From: Myoxocephalus aenaeus
Taxonomy: Eukaryota > Chordata > Actinopteri > Perciformes > Cottidae
Assembly: GCA_038501785.1 (NCBI GenBank)
Contig: JBAMJR010000140.1
Coordinates: 2,371,001-2,435,000, forward strand
DNA length: 64,000 nucleotides
Reading direction: 5' to 3'
Shown here piece after piece: positions 26,384 to 37,452 of the stretch. The translations under genes were made by a program, and so were the position numbers. The notes beneath the pieces are model-generated. The model searched no databases and had not been told where the DNA came from. It saw nothing but the letters and a program-made list of their open reading frames with translations. How positions within the stretch are numbered: position 1 is the stretch's first letter; every line of letters begins with the position of its first letter.

Positions 26384-28306
26384 CTGGTGTAACATCGCTG
26401 TCTCGCTTACACACCTTGCTCAGTGTGTGGATTCCTGCTGAGAGATCGTTATAGGGGACACATTTTTCCCCCGGGAAACAAATCAGTTATTTACCCCAAG
26501 CTGCGTCAGGAAGATGATTGCAGTATCTCCACTGCACATCAGGAATGCAGAGAGAGAGAGAGAGATAGGAGGTGACGGTGGTGGAAATTAAGACAGCGCG
26601 CCTTCATGGGGCCTGAGAGGACCAAATGAGTCTGCATACTAGCAAATATGTAAGGACGATCAGATCTAAAGCTGAGAATGTGTGAACCTATATGGAGGGG
26701 GGTGATCCGGACTCGTCCTCTCCACAGCAACAGACTTGTGCGTGGGGAGAAGACAGGCAGCACAGAGCAAAGCCTCGGTGTGCTGTCGCTGTCAGCTGAC
26801 GGCAGACGTGCTCCGACATGTGTCCCGAGGGGGATCGATCCTGACGCATCACAGACTTACCTCACCACCAGAGAATCCAGCACCACACCGATTCACTCAT
26901 TCAGAGACGTGTGTTACTAAGTTACTATACGTCCCTCCTCTTCCTCCTCCAGCGACCTTTATGTTGACCTCTGCTGAAGGCTACTTGGGCCTTTGACCGA
27001 CATATTATGAGGTAAACTACTTTCTTGCGGATGCCTCCCTGGTTGGTTCCCCTGCACGTCTCGCGTGTGGGCTTTTGAAGGCTACAGTAACAGGCGTCAA
27101 GTCGTCTGTCATGGCCTCATCTCTGTAGCTGATTGTTCCCTTTAATCAGAATGGAGTCAGGGGCAGCCTGATGGTCATAAAGGTGCCAATGGAATGTTGG
27201 ACGTCAGCTGCAGTGTGTGCTAAAAGTAAAAAGATAAAGTGTGTTGGGGTCACACCGACAATTCCAAATGAGCCCTGCTTTACATTCAAGCTCGGTGAAG
27301 TGGAGTCCCCGCTCCCCTGCGTCATGACATCATCGGGGCATTTCATGCAACATCCACCCACTGTGTATTGACTGTGTGGCCTGATCCAGGCTGACAAAAT
27401 GAAGATCCTGTAAGTCATAACTATGAGGATATACGGTGGTGCTGCTGCTATATTGTCTGTGGCTTCAAGGTCACACAGAGAACAGAACATTAACAGCTGA
27501 AGGATATATGAGATGTGTGTGCAAATGGCTAAGATTTGTGTGATTAAAAACAAATTAACCAAGCAAACTTAAGAGAGACGCCATGGAGGGGCAGCAAACA
27601 CACCTGTAGGCTTCTCACTGTGGCTCCCTGCTGCCACCTAGTGTACAGTCTGGTGTAGAACAACACACGTTTGACTTCTGTAAAGTGCTCAGCAGCCAAA
27701 CCTGTAGTCCAACATGATCTTTATCTATAGTAAACATAGAAACATGTCAAAGTTGGAGGTGTTGGGTACTCTGGTGATGGTCTGGTACAACACCATTGCA
27801 TCTGTAATGTATGACTGTTCTTGGTGTCCTGTACAAGGAACAGGACATGGAGAAGGCCTCCTGACAAACACACCGACAGTAACAGATTGTCCTGTCAGCA
27901 TCTGACTTGTCCATGACTTTGTGACTTATGTGTGTAAAAGATGAAATGCTCCTGAAGAGTATTCTACAAAATAGGCTATTTAAAAGCCCTCCCCGTCTTG
28001 GGTCAGCTGGAACATGCAGCACCTCAAAACATCTGTTATTCTAAACTCCAGAAAAGTTGATTTTTCTTTTTTTAGAAGGTACTCATACCCAGCAGTATAT
28101 AAAGTAGTTAAAGTAGCAAAACTTTAAACATCTGCAGCAGTAAAAGGCAACACATCAATGCAGCGCTCATCTCCCAACACATCATAATAGCAACAAAAAA
28201 GCATCATTTATTTTTCGCTTTGCTTATCTTTCGAGATATAAGTCATATTAATCTTCCAACCATTCAGCAAAGCATTAACACCCCTGTTTAACACAAACAT
28301 ATATGT

Positions 28307-28633
28307 ACCGTACTTTTCGGGTTATAAGCCGCTCCTACGGCTGATCAGTGTCCCCGCTGTAGCAAGCTAGTAGCGCTGCTAGCTAGCGCTGCTAGTAGCG
28401 CTACTAGCTAGCGCTTCTGCTGCTACCGGCCACTGCTGCTGCTACTGCCCGCGTCCCCTCTGCCCAAGTCGGGTGTCGAGCCTGGTCCCGCTACCTTCGG
28501 TGGTTTTCAGGGAGCTAGCGGAAGTTAGCGGGGAAGTGACGGAGCGCTAGCAGGAGCCCCAGCTGGCTACAGCGGGGAGCTAACGGGGACACTGACCGAA
28601 GGCAGTAGCGGCTTATAACCCGAAAAGTACGGT
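28307..28633. mobile_element. non-autonomous DNA transposon with long terminal inverted repeats
   Basis: The first 27 bp (beginning ACCGTACTTTTCGGGTTATA) recur as an exact reverse complement at the right end. A second block, CAGTGTCCCCG, is also mirrored further inside. The flanking 8-mers are ATATATGT and ATGTATGT (7 of 8 the same), which suggests a hAT-type duplication, but the AT-rich setting makes chance likely. The core is rich in AGCGCTGCTAGC-like words. No coding capacity remains. Confidence 0.8.
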
Positions 28634-28639
28634 ATGTAT

Positions 28640-28640
28640 G

Positions 28641-28709
<69 letters not shown>
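28640..28709. repeat. (TATG)n/(TA)n tract flanking the Tc1 element
   Basis: The TA tract stops where the Tc1 inverted repeat begins and resumes after it at about 29938-29996, so the element inserted into a TA repeat. Confidence 0.95.
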
Positions 28710-28720
<11 letters not shown>

Positions 28721-28721
<1 letters not shown>

Positions 28722-29937
28722 ACACTCACCTAAAGGATTATTAGGAACACCTGTTCAATTTCTCATTAATGCAATTATCTAATCAACCAATCACATGGCA
28801 GTTGCTTCAATGCATTTAGGGGTGTGGTCCTGGTCAAGACAATCTCCTGAACTCCAAACTGAATGTCAGAATGGGAAAGAAAGGTGATTTAAGCCATTTT
28901 GAGCGTGGCGTGGTTGTTGATGCCAGACGGGCCGTTCTGAGTATTTCACAATCTGCTCAGTTACTGGGATTTTCACGCACAACCATTTCTAGGGTTTACA
29001 AAGAATGGTGTGAAAAGGGAAAAACATCCAGTATGCGGCAGTCCTGTGGGCGAAAATGCCTTGTTGATGCTAGAGGTCAGAGGAGAATGGGCCGACTGAT
29101 TCAAGCTGATAGAAGAGCAACTTTGACTGAAATAACCACTCGTTACAACCGAGGTATGCAGCAAAGCATTTGTGAAGCCACAACACGCACAACCTTGAGG
29201 CGGATGGGCTACAACAGCAGAAGACCCCACCGGGTACCACTCATCTCCACTACAAATAGGAAAAAGAGGCTACAATTTGCAAGAGCTCACCAAAATTGGA
29301 CAGTTGAAGACTGGAAAAATGTTGCCTGGTCTGATGAGTCTCGATTTCTGTTGAGATGGTAGAGTCAGAATTTGGCGTAAACAGAATGAGAACATGGATC
29401 CATCATGCCTTGTTACCACTGTGCAGGCTGGTGGTGGTGGTGTAATGGTGTGGGGGATGTTTTCTTGGCACACTTTAGGCCCCTTAGTGCCAATTGGGCA
29501 TCGTTTAAATGCCACGGCCTACCTGAGCATTGTTTCTGACCATGTCCATCCCTTTATGGCCACCATGTACCCATCCTCTGATGGCTACTTCCAGCAGGAT
29601 AATGCACCATGTCACAAAGCTCCAATCATTTCAAATTGGTTTCTTGAACATGACAATGAGTTCACTCTACTAAAATGGCCCCCACAGTCACCAGATCTCA
29701 ACCCAATAGAGCATCTTTGGGATGTGGTGGAACGGGAGCTTCGTGCCCTGGATGTGCATCCCACAAATCTCCATCAACTGCAAGATGCTATCCTATCAAT
29801 ATGGGCCAACATTTCTAAAGAATGCTTTCAGCACCTTGTTGAATCAATGCCACGTAGAATTAAGGCAGTTCTGAAGGCGAAAGGGGGTCAAACACAGTAT
29901 TAGTATGGTGTTCCTAATAATCCTTTAGGTGAGTGTA
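28721..29937 (+). mobile_element. full-length Tc1-like transposon
   Basis: The element is 1217 bp. Its ends are perfect 31-bp inverted repeats (28721-28751 and 29907-29937, outermost bases TACACTCACCTAAAGG), inserted at TA inside a (TA)n tract. The interior carries one transposase gene on the plus strand, broken by a small deletion. Perfect terminal repeats point to a fairly recent insertion. Confidence 0.95.
28871..29903 (+). pseudogene. Tc1-family transposase (DDE), disrupted
   Basis: The first frame (28871-29362, 163 residues) carries the N-terminal helix-turn-helix DNA-binding part (SQSAQLLGFSRTTISRVYKE) and reaches the first catalytic Asp in WSDESRF. It then meets a stop at 29360-29362. 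The second frame (usable from about 29362, ATG at 29394, ending 29903) holds the second Asp in QQDNAPCH and the Glu in SPDLNPIEHLWD, spaced as in DD34E Tc1 enzymes. The two frames join if a few bases are missing near 29350, so a small out-of-frame deletion probably killed this copy. The enzyme would cut and paste the element at TA sites. As it stands no single active product can be read. Confidence 0.93.
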
Positions 29938-29943
29938 TATATA

Positions 29944-29998
<55 letters not shown>

Positions 29999-30787
29999 TT
30001 CTCAGGACAAACAGGGCTATGTCTGCTGTATGGAGTGATGTCACATGAATGTATAAATATAAAATGACCTTAAATTCAAAAACCTAAAAGCTAAAATATA
30101 ATTTCAATGTCACAGATATCTATTAAAAAAGGAAATGAAAATACTAAAACAATCTTCAAGTACCTCAAAATTGTACTTTAGTACAGTACTTGAGTGCATG
30201 TACTTATTTACTTTCCACTACTGACCACAGTTCTTGTGATGGTTTTCCAATTCAGATTATAAAATGTATATAGAATATAACGTGACTGTAAAGACTGGAG
30301 TATTCTGTCTAATATCAGGCAAAATGCTGCTTGATTAATTACAAAGTAAAAGCATCAGTTGTGTTGAATGATCAGTCCCCAACAGCCTTTCACTGGTTTC
30401 CTGTCCATCCCGACAGATAACCAATGGCAAAAAGTGCAAATTCATGTTGGAATATGTCTCGGATTCATTTCAAGCCCTGATCATATCATTCTGGCAAAAA
30501 TCTATAATTGGGGGTACATTTCATTTCCATTGATGATAATGATTTTACAGATTATGGTAAAGCATATTATGGAATCAAAAACACATTTTGTGCACACTAG
30601 GTTTCATTAAGCTTGAAATTGACCTAAATTGTCATTTTTTTTCAATTAAGTGGGTCTTGTGCTCAAAATAATTTCTGTAAATCATTAACGTGAGCATTAT
30701 CTATTTATTATTCATCCTAAAATGAATAAAAAATCAAATGTTACACACAACATTTGACCCAATGCATGATTAATGAATCTGTTGATC

Positions 30788-30853
<66 letters not shown>
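30788..30853. repeat. (TA)n microsatellite
   Basis: TA run with one GTA interruption. Confidence 0.96.
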
Positions 30854-30860
<7 letters not shown>

Positions 30861-32025
30861 TAGTTTATAAATGTAATAAAATAGTGTCAAATATACATTA
30901 TATCTTCCCACAGCCTGATTATGTCTCATAAATAAATCAACCCTCCTGTTATGCTTGTTAGCAATGATTTGTCAATGTGACCCGCTGCATGTTTAATCAT
31001 CCATAAGTTGTCAGAAACCAAAACATCCTAATACATATAGTTTGTACCTCGTCACCAACACCATTCAATGTTGTGTTCAGTGTTTAATTCAATCAGTGTT
31101 TAGTGGAATGGAGTTATTCACCCCTCCATAGAGCACAGCTTAGGGATAACTCACTCGTTTTCATGAAAAATACATGTTCAAACTATTTTTAGGGACATTG
31201 GAAAAACCTAGATACAAATTGCATTAGTCTACCATGCACTGTATGTATTTGTTCTTACATTTTATTTGCATTTTGAAACTGTTTTCATGGGGTGATGTAG
31301 ATAAATAGAGATGAGACACCTCTGCTGTTCAGGGTCTTATTGACTCAAAATCAAGCCAAATTAGTTTGAATTGAAAGTAAACTTTATTTATGTTTATTTA
31401 TATAGTGTTATAGTTATAGTGTCATTTCTAGAATGACTTTCTGTATTGAGTTTGGAATGAGCAGCTCAAAAGCTGACTTGACTCCTGGTGGGCCGGCACC
31501 GGCTTTACAATATTTTGGGCAGACAGTCTCGGCTGACGGGTATTGGGTGAGGATGACTGCTGTATTGCACAATGTTTTGACCCAAATGTCTCGCTTGGAG
31601 GAACAGCTATATCACGTCATCTGATGGTTCATAATCAGTACAATTATAATCTGAATTGACCTCAAGATGGTCTTCATCTTCAGACAAATCCTCCTCTCTT
31701 TCACTGTTGTGATCAAGGATGTGCTGCAGAGCCTCCAGGCGGCCATCTTTATGTTTCTGTTGCTCATTTTGTCCTTTTTTTTTAATTTAAATCTTTACTT
31801 TATTTGGAGGTTACTTTGTTATTTGGAAGGAAAAGGTTTTCTTTCCTTTTTATCATTATTTGCACTTCATGGGATTCTTTCTGTTTATTTGAGTTTAATA
31901 CTGTCTGTCCTTGTATAGAAACATAGATATTGAGACAGATTTTAATGTCCTCTTTATTTCATGCTTTCAGTTTTTCACCATTATATATAAACTGGAACAT
32001 CCTCTGGTTGTGTGGATGTATAGAG

Positions 32026-32026
<1 letters not shown>

Positions 32027-32077
<51 letters not shown>

Positions 32078-32078
32078 A
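32027..32078. repeat. (TC)n microsatellite
   Basis: About 25 TC units. Confidence 0.97.
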
Positions 32079-32969
32079 AACATTGCAAAAGAAAATAACA
32101 ATCTTTATACGGCTAAACTTTGAACATATACGTTATATAACCACCTTTAGCCATGTCACTGTTGAATTTGTTTTTATTATGTTGAATTCGTGATTTCTGT
32201 TGATCTGAATAAAATATGACAATGCACAGTACAAATGCAATTATTCTATCTCAGCAATGGTAATGTTACCAGTTTTACATTAGGATTTGTGTTTTGAAAC
32301 ATGTATTGCATTCATGAAATATGCTTTCAAAATAAAGCTAAAAGAAAATGAACAGCTTCTTGCAACTGTATGAATCCTGAACACAAGATGGCGACCGTAC
32401 ACTTCCCAGACAAATATATTGTCTTGTGATCACATTAATTTAAAAACAAAAATGTTTTGAGTAGTAGTAGCAATACTAGAAGTTTATGAATTAACATTAT
32501 TGTCGAAAACTTTTACTTTACTAATTGTTTTGTTAAAAAATGGCTTCGCCTCCATCACTGCCACCATCCTGTCTGGAAAGAGTTGCATAAAGTTACACAA
32601 CTAAGCAACTACTACCGGATGTGGGGTCATTTAGCCTTCAAAATAAAATGATGAAATACATTTAAAAAAACAGCTGCCCTTATTTCTAGTCAGCAAGCTG
32701 ACCTGTGCGTTATTTGTAGTATATTATTTTCAGTGATGGCGAAAGCCATCTATTGACATTTTACTGTCCTCGTATTCCAAAAGCTATGATTGATATTGTT
32801 TGCCCCACATGAGAGTATGTTTGATATTACAAATATTGATTCAAACATTGTATAGTTCTGTGTCCATATGCTTTTGAACCCAACTTTTTGATCACAAAAA
32901 GACAAAGGTAAAACATAATTGGCTGAACAAAGTGAAGTTTATTATTTGGCAGTTTTTATATATTCAGTA

Positions 32970-33668
32970 TAAGAAATCAACTATTTACAATTTGTACATA
33001 TCCATTATAACAAATCAACTATTTACAATGTGTCCAGTATAACAAATCAACTATTTACAATGTATACATATCCATTATAACAAATCAACTATTTACAATT
33101 TATACATATCCATTATAACAAATCAACTATTTACAATGTGTACATATCCAGTATAACAAATCAACTATTTACAATGTGTACATATCCATTATAACAAATC
33201 AACTATTTACAATTTATACATATCCACTATAACAAATCAACTATTTACAATGTGTACATATCCATTACAACAAATCAACTATTTACAATGTGTACATATC
33301 CATTATAACAAATCAACTATTTACAATGTGTACATATCCAGTATAACAAATCAACTATTTACAATGTGTACATATCCATTATAACAAATCAACTATTTAC
33401 AATGTATACATATCCATTATAACAAATCAACTATTTACAATTTATACATATCCATTATAACAAATCAACTATTTACAATGTGTACATATCCATTATAACA
33501 AATCAACTATTTACAATTTATACATATCCATTATAACAAATCAACTATTTACAATGTGTACATATCCATTACAACAAATCAACTATTTACAATGTGTACA
33601 TATCCAGTATAACAAATCAACTATTTACAATTTATACATATCCATTATAACAAATCAACTATTTACAA
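32970..33668. repeat. 38-bp minisatellite, about 18 copies
   Basis: The unit contains AACAAATCAACTATTTACAA followed by a variable TGTGTACATATCCA or TTATACATATCCA arm. The core is almost unchanged across copies, while a few positions (TGTG/TTTA/TGTA and CAT/CAG/CAC) alternate. It ends about 100 bp past the stop codon of the coiled-coil gene, so it lies in or just beyond its 3' untranslated region. Confidence 0.97.
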
Positions 33669-33766
33669 TCATACAATCACAAAACACGTTCTGTCCTTAG
33701 TCCCTCGTCTCAGATGAGAAAAAAAAAACACATAAAAAAATCCCGTTTGATGGAGAAAGATTACAG

Positions 33767-34070
33767 TTATATGGTGAACTGAGGTGGGCTGAAGTGCGGT
33801 CGGGGCTTTCCTTGCGCGTAGCAGAGCCTCTCATATTTCATTTGGAGGCCGCTGTGAGTTTTAAGCAGCTCCCGATGGTCAGAATGAATGTCTCCGTGTC
33901 TCCTCCCTAGATCTGTGTATTCCCGTTGCAGGTGGTGCAGAGCCTTTGTGCTCTCGTCCAGTGCGTTCCTCTGCTGGTTGAGCCTGAGCTCAGTGTCCCT
34001 GATGTGTCTGAGCTGAAGGTTTGACTCCGCCAGCTGTCCCTGAAGCCTGGAGACGTCGTCCCGGGCTTTC
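33767..34070 (-). CDS. coiled-coil protein, C-terminal coding segment
   Basis: This segment reads 100 residues from KARDDVSRLQGQL to a C-terminus of RPHFSPPQFTI and a TAA stop at 33769-33767. It is rich in Leu, Glu, Gln and Arg with heptad-like spacing, so it should form a coiled coil, with a short proline-containing tail. It continues the same kind of sequence as 36895-37452 on the same strand. The left partner boundary is odd. The only nearby acceptor-like site, CTCTAAG then G at 34070, lies inside the 8 bp next to a hAT insertion and leaves the frame one base off. The true splice junction is therefore unresolved, and the insertion may have damaged it. The protein family is not recognised. 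A ciliary or cytoskeletal role is only a guess from the coiled coil. Confidence 0.65.
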
Positions 34071-34077
34071 CTTAGAG

Positions 34078-34514
34078 CAGGGGTGTCAAACTCATTTTAG
34101 TTAAGGGGCCGCGTGCTGCCCATTTTGACCTCAAGTGGGCCGGACCAGTAAAATCACAGCATATTAACGCATACATAAGGACAATATTTCTCTATGTTTA
34201 AATCATTGGTGAAGGTTTTTGGATGATAAACACTATTTTAAGGTCTTTCTACAATAAACTAGACACATAAAGACCAACAATTCAGACATCAGCCCACTGT
34301 TTACCTGCCTGGGCTCTCCTCTGCAGATTACCTTGCAGTTGGGCAATATGTTTAGTAAAGTCAGTGAAGTGCTCAATTGGTTCTGTGGCTCAATGGTTAC
34401 TATGTGCATTTTACAATCCGAGGATTAGTGGTTCGAATCCCAACTGAGGTAGTTTTTTTTTTCTTTCACATTTTAACAATTATCCCGCGTGCCGGACTGG
34501 ACCCCCTGGCGGGG
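34078..34514 (-). mobile_element. second copy of the tRNA-bearing hAT element, one end missing
   Basis: It starts CAGGGGTGTCAAACTCATTT, which is the inverse of the right end of the 2889-3373 copy, and follows that copy in inverted orientation up to a GGACCCCCTGGCGGG segment. The last 30 or so bp, including the far terminus, are missing, so no second target duplication can be found. The bases before it, CCTTAGAG, would be the surviving duplication and belong to the coiled-coil gene. Confidence 0.85.
34379..34451 (+). other. tRNA-like Pol III cassette inside the hAT copy
   Basis: It has an A-box TGGCTCAATGG and a perfect B-box GGTTCGAATCC at normal tRNA spacing, and runs into a block of about ten T residues (34453-34462) that would end Pol III transcription. 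The anticodon arm does not fold well. The same cassette in the same place relative to the element occurs at 3001-3072, so it is a family feature rather than a chance hit. Confidence 0.65.
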
Positions 34515-34861
34515 GGCCCAATTATTTATTTAATAATTGTGATGTAACCAGACTGATAATTTGGGTATTTAATGTCATTCTAGTCTAGTGTGATTCTGGT
34601 TGTCCAGCAAAGTGTCAACCACAGGAGTTTTGCCTGAATATGCTTCTCATTGGCTATTTCGTGAAATGCAGACTTCTGATTGGCTAAGGGAAAATAGGTC
34701 CCACCCTCCTACCAGGAGGAGGAATTGACGTTGCTGAGTGAGAGAATGTCCGAGTGAGCAAGAAGCGCTAATTGTTTAAAATTTAGTTCAGCTGACAAGT
34801 AATAACAAGTCAAACTGTTAGAGACGCAGTGTGTGTGTGTATGGAGAAGGTAGGAGAGATG

Positions 34862-34948
<87 letters not shown>

Positions 34949-36024
34949 CTGCGCTTCTGCGACGGGAGAGAGGTACTTCAGAGAACTTTTCGCCAGGGGT
35001 TAACAACTTTTGGCAGCTTAGCTTGGTGAGTTTTGCTGAGTCATCTAGCATGCTAACTGTGTTAGCCACATATCTGTCGATGCTAGAGCATCGCTACATG
35101 AAGCTGCCATTTCAACTACAGCTGTGAAATTGAGTTTTTAATGTTTAAAGCAGCATATTTTTTTATTGATTGTTTGCTGGAAAAACAATTATATTTATAT
35201 TTATTATTGGTTGTTTGGTACTTTTTATGTGTTATACTGTACATATTTAAAACGTGACTGCTCTGTTATGAACTGCCAGTGTTAATAAGAATATTAACTT
35301 TAAGATAACTACTGAATATCTGCATTACCTTAAAACATGAATGTGAATTAGATTAAATTATTAGTTTGTTTTTACTGTGAGAATTGCTGTGTTCATTTTG
35401 AGAATTTTGATGTGACATTCATTATGTTCATAACATAGATAGAAATGTCATATTAATAGCCATGTTTTATACAGGCTAGGTTTGTTGAGGTTCCCTGATT
35501 ACCTCTTTGATTCGGGATATGGAAAAGAACTCTTCCTGACGAGGGAGATGGCGAGCCACCATTGAAACGGATCATCTCTGTGGACAAAGATATTCTCTGT
35601 TGCTGAGGAGAAGACAACCACTTCTTCATTTCCCATCACCTGAGTGCACCAGTGTGTAGGATTAAGAGAGCAACAGAGCACACGACTGACTTTTGATTTT
35701 GATTTTTTTAACTGAAACTGACTGTGAAAGAAAACAAGGAACTGGATCTTAAAGGAACACTGAGACAATTCGGGGATATTTTTACCATTTCGGTGGAACT
35801 GTGTTGGTACTGTTTAGATTAGGAGCTTAGTCAATGTTGTGCAGGGTCTTTATTTGAAAGTATGTTTTGTTTTAGTTTTGTTCTATTTTCATATGGTCCA
35901 ATATAATCTTTGAAATCAAACCATTCAGTGGCTCCATTTCCTTTGTGTGTCGATTCTTATCTTCTAACCGCTCCTTACGAACCTAGACCTTGGCCCAATA
36001 ATAATTTGAATGTCCCGCGGACAC
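34515..36024. other. unassigned 1.5-kb insert, possibly a solo LTR
   Basis: It lies between the hAT fragment and the Harbinger composite, inside the coiled-coil gene. It contains (GT)n at 34866-34948 and otherwise no coding capacity. Its length and non-coding nature would fit a solo LTR, but I could not find matching terminal bases or a target duplication. The identity is open. Confidence 0.35.
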
Positions 36025-36027
36025 TAA

Positions 36028-36882
36028 AGCCTAATTCATGCTTCTCCGTCAGGTCGACGCCGTACCTACGCCGTCGACCTGACGGAGTTAGTCGAAGTTC
36101 TGCGTCGAGGGTCCGCGTTGCTCTGCAATTAACCGCCAATCCGCCAGGGGGGTGTGCCTGTGTGGCTGTGTTTTGCGCGATTTCTCGCCATGAGTTTAAT
36201 GTCATTTTGCAGTCTTTGTAGTCCCTCGAAGAAAAGTTATAAAGGTGGTCGTATTTCCTGACCTGACCCGGAAATTACGTTCTGAGCGGACCAATCACAG
36301 CGTTGCGGTCCGCGTCAACGCGACGCGTAGTTAGGATTTTTTGGAGGTGCGCGTCAGGCTACGGCGTAGGGGTCTGCGTCGACGCGTAAGCTACGGCGTA
36401 GGTACGCCGTCGACCTGACGGAGAAGCATGAATTAGGCTTACGGCGTAGCCTGACGCGCACCTCCAAAAAATCCTAACTACGCGTCGCGTTGACGCGGAC
36501 CGCAACGCTGTGATTGGTCCGCTCAGAACGTAATTTCCGGCGGTTGCTCTTTCCGGTTTGTCTTCCTACACCGCTATTTTTAAAGTTCTTGTAGACCGGT
36601 AGTAACAATGGACCAAACAGAAGAACGAATCATCGAGGAGGTCAGGAAATACGACCACCTTTATAACTTTTCTTCGAGGGACTACAAAGACTGCAAAATG
36701 ACATTAAACTCATGGCGAGAAATCGCGCAAAACACAGCCACACAGGCACACCCCCCTGGCGGCATGGCGGTTAATTGCAGAGCAACGCGGACCCTCGACG
36801 CAGAACTTCGAATGCTCAACGACTGCGTCACGTCGACGGCGTAGGTACGCCGTCGACGTGACGGAGAAGCATGAATTAGGCT
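36028..36882. mobile_element. composite PIF/Harbinger-type inverted-repeat element
   Basis: Both outer ends carry AGCCTAATTCATGCTTCTCC in inverted orientation, and the whole is flanked by the 3-bp repeat TAA (36025-36027 and 36883-36885), as expected for PIF/Harbinger. Inside, two related halves face each other. The left half (to 36439) holds a shortened MADF gene fragment on the minus strand, and the right half holds a longer one on the plus strand. The inner junction near 36439 lacks one terminus, so the composite probably moved or formed as a unit. Confidence 0.8.
36608..36844 (+). pseudogene. MADF/Myb-like domain fragment of a Harbinger element
   Basis: The frame begins MDQTEERIIEEVRKYDHLYN and continues with RDYKDCKMTLNSWREIAQN, which matches the start of MADF (Myb/SANT-like) domains. 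PIF/Harbinger elements carry a second gene of this kind that helps the transposase bind DNA. It stops after 78 residues at the element's end, so the domain and the rest of the protein are truncated. A reverse-orientation copy of its later part lies at about 36070-36240. Confidence 0.75.
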
Positions 36883-36894
36883 TAAGTGGGTTAC

Positions 36895-37452
36895 ATCTGC
36901 GTTCTCCACCCTTAAAGTCTGCATGTCGTGCATCAGAGTCTCTGAGCCTGCAGATGCGTCTCTCAGCTGGTTACTGAGGATTTCGAGACTTTCCACTAAA
37001 GCCTGCTTTTTCAAGATCACCTGATCAAAGCGCTTCTGCTCACTTCTGAGGGAAGACCTTAAGAATGTTTCGCCGATCCGGCTCCTTTCCAAAGCCAGAG
37101 TCCTCTCAGAGAGCTCCTTCTCTTGGATCTCGATCACTTTGAACGCTCTCAAGGACAGAGCCTTCTCCTTCTCAATGGCCTCCTCATGTCCGCTGAAAGC
37201 TTCTCGGTCGTCCCGAAGCTGCTTTCGATGAAGCTCGCTCTCATTTAGCGCAGCCGCAAGTTCACTTTGCAGCCTTTTGCTCTCAGAGGCGAGTCGTTGG
37301 TTCTCATTCATCACACGGTTCAGTTCTTCCGCTTCCTTCAGCTGCTGGGAGACGGCAGCCTCATAGTCCCTCTGGAGTGAACTGTTTGTTGTTCGTTCCT
37401 CGTTGAGGTCTGAGGCCCACTGGTTCACTTCCTCCTGCAGTGTGGACACCAT
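36895..37452 (-). CDS. coiled-coil protein, N-terminal coding segment
   Basis: The start is chosen at 37452 because it sits in a strong Kozak context (ACCATGG) just downstream of CpG-rich sequence. The 186 residues begin MVSTLQEEVNQWASDLNEER and are almost entirely predicted coiled coil: frequent Leu at heptad spacing, high Glu/Lys/Arg/Gln, almost no Pro. The frame is open upstream as well, but without a further ATG that I can see. At 36894 a GTAACC could serve as a splice donor after an Asp codon (phase 0). Beyond it the frame runs into the Harbinger element. It appears to pair with the segment at 33767-34070 to give a protein of about 290 residues. No family is recognised. Confidence 0.7.

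Larger units (their letters stand above)
25450..28300. other. upstream spacer, no gene seen
   Basis: There is no supported coding segment. It holds (TA)n at 25841-25904, (TC)n then (TA)n at 26297-26381, and otherwise unassigned single-copy-looking sequence. Confidence 0.6.
29940..32960. other. spacer, no gene seen
   Basis: AT-rich sequence with (TA)n at 29956-29995 and 30788-30853 and (TC)n at 32027-32078. A 'GTAAACTTTATTTATGTTTA' stretch near 31375-31400 may be an old LINE tail. Open frames here are short and show no motif I know. Confidence 0.6.

Noticed and set aside
32970..33668. CRISPR-like look of regularly spaced identical cores
   Set aside because: The intervals between cores are the same few variants rather than unique spacers, and the DNA is eukaryotic. 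It is a minisatellite.
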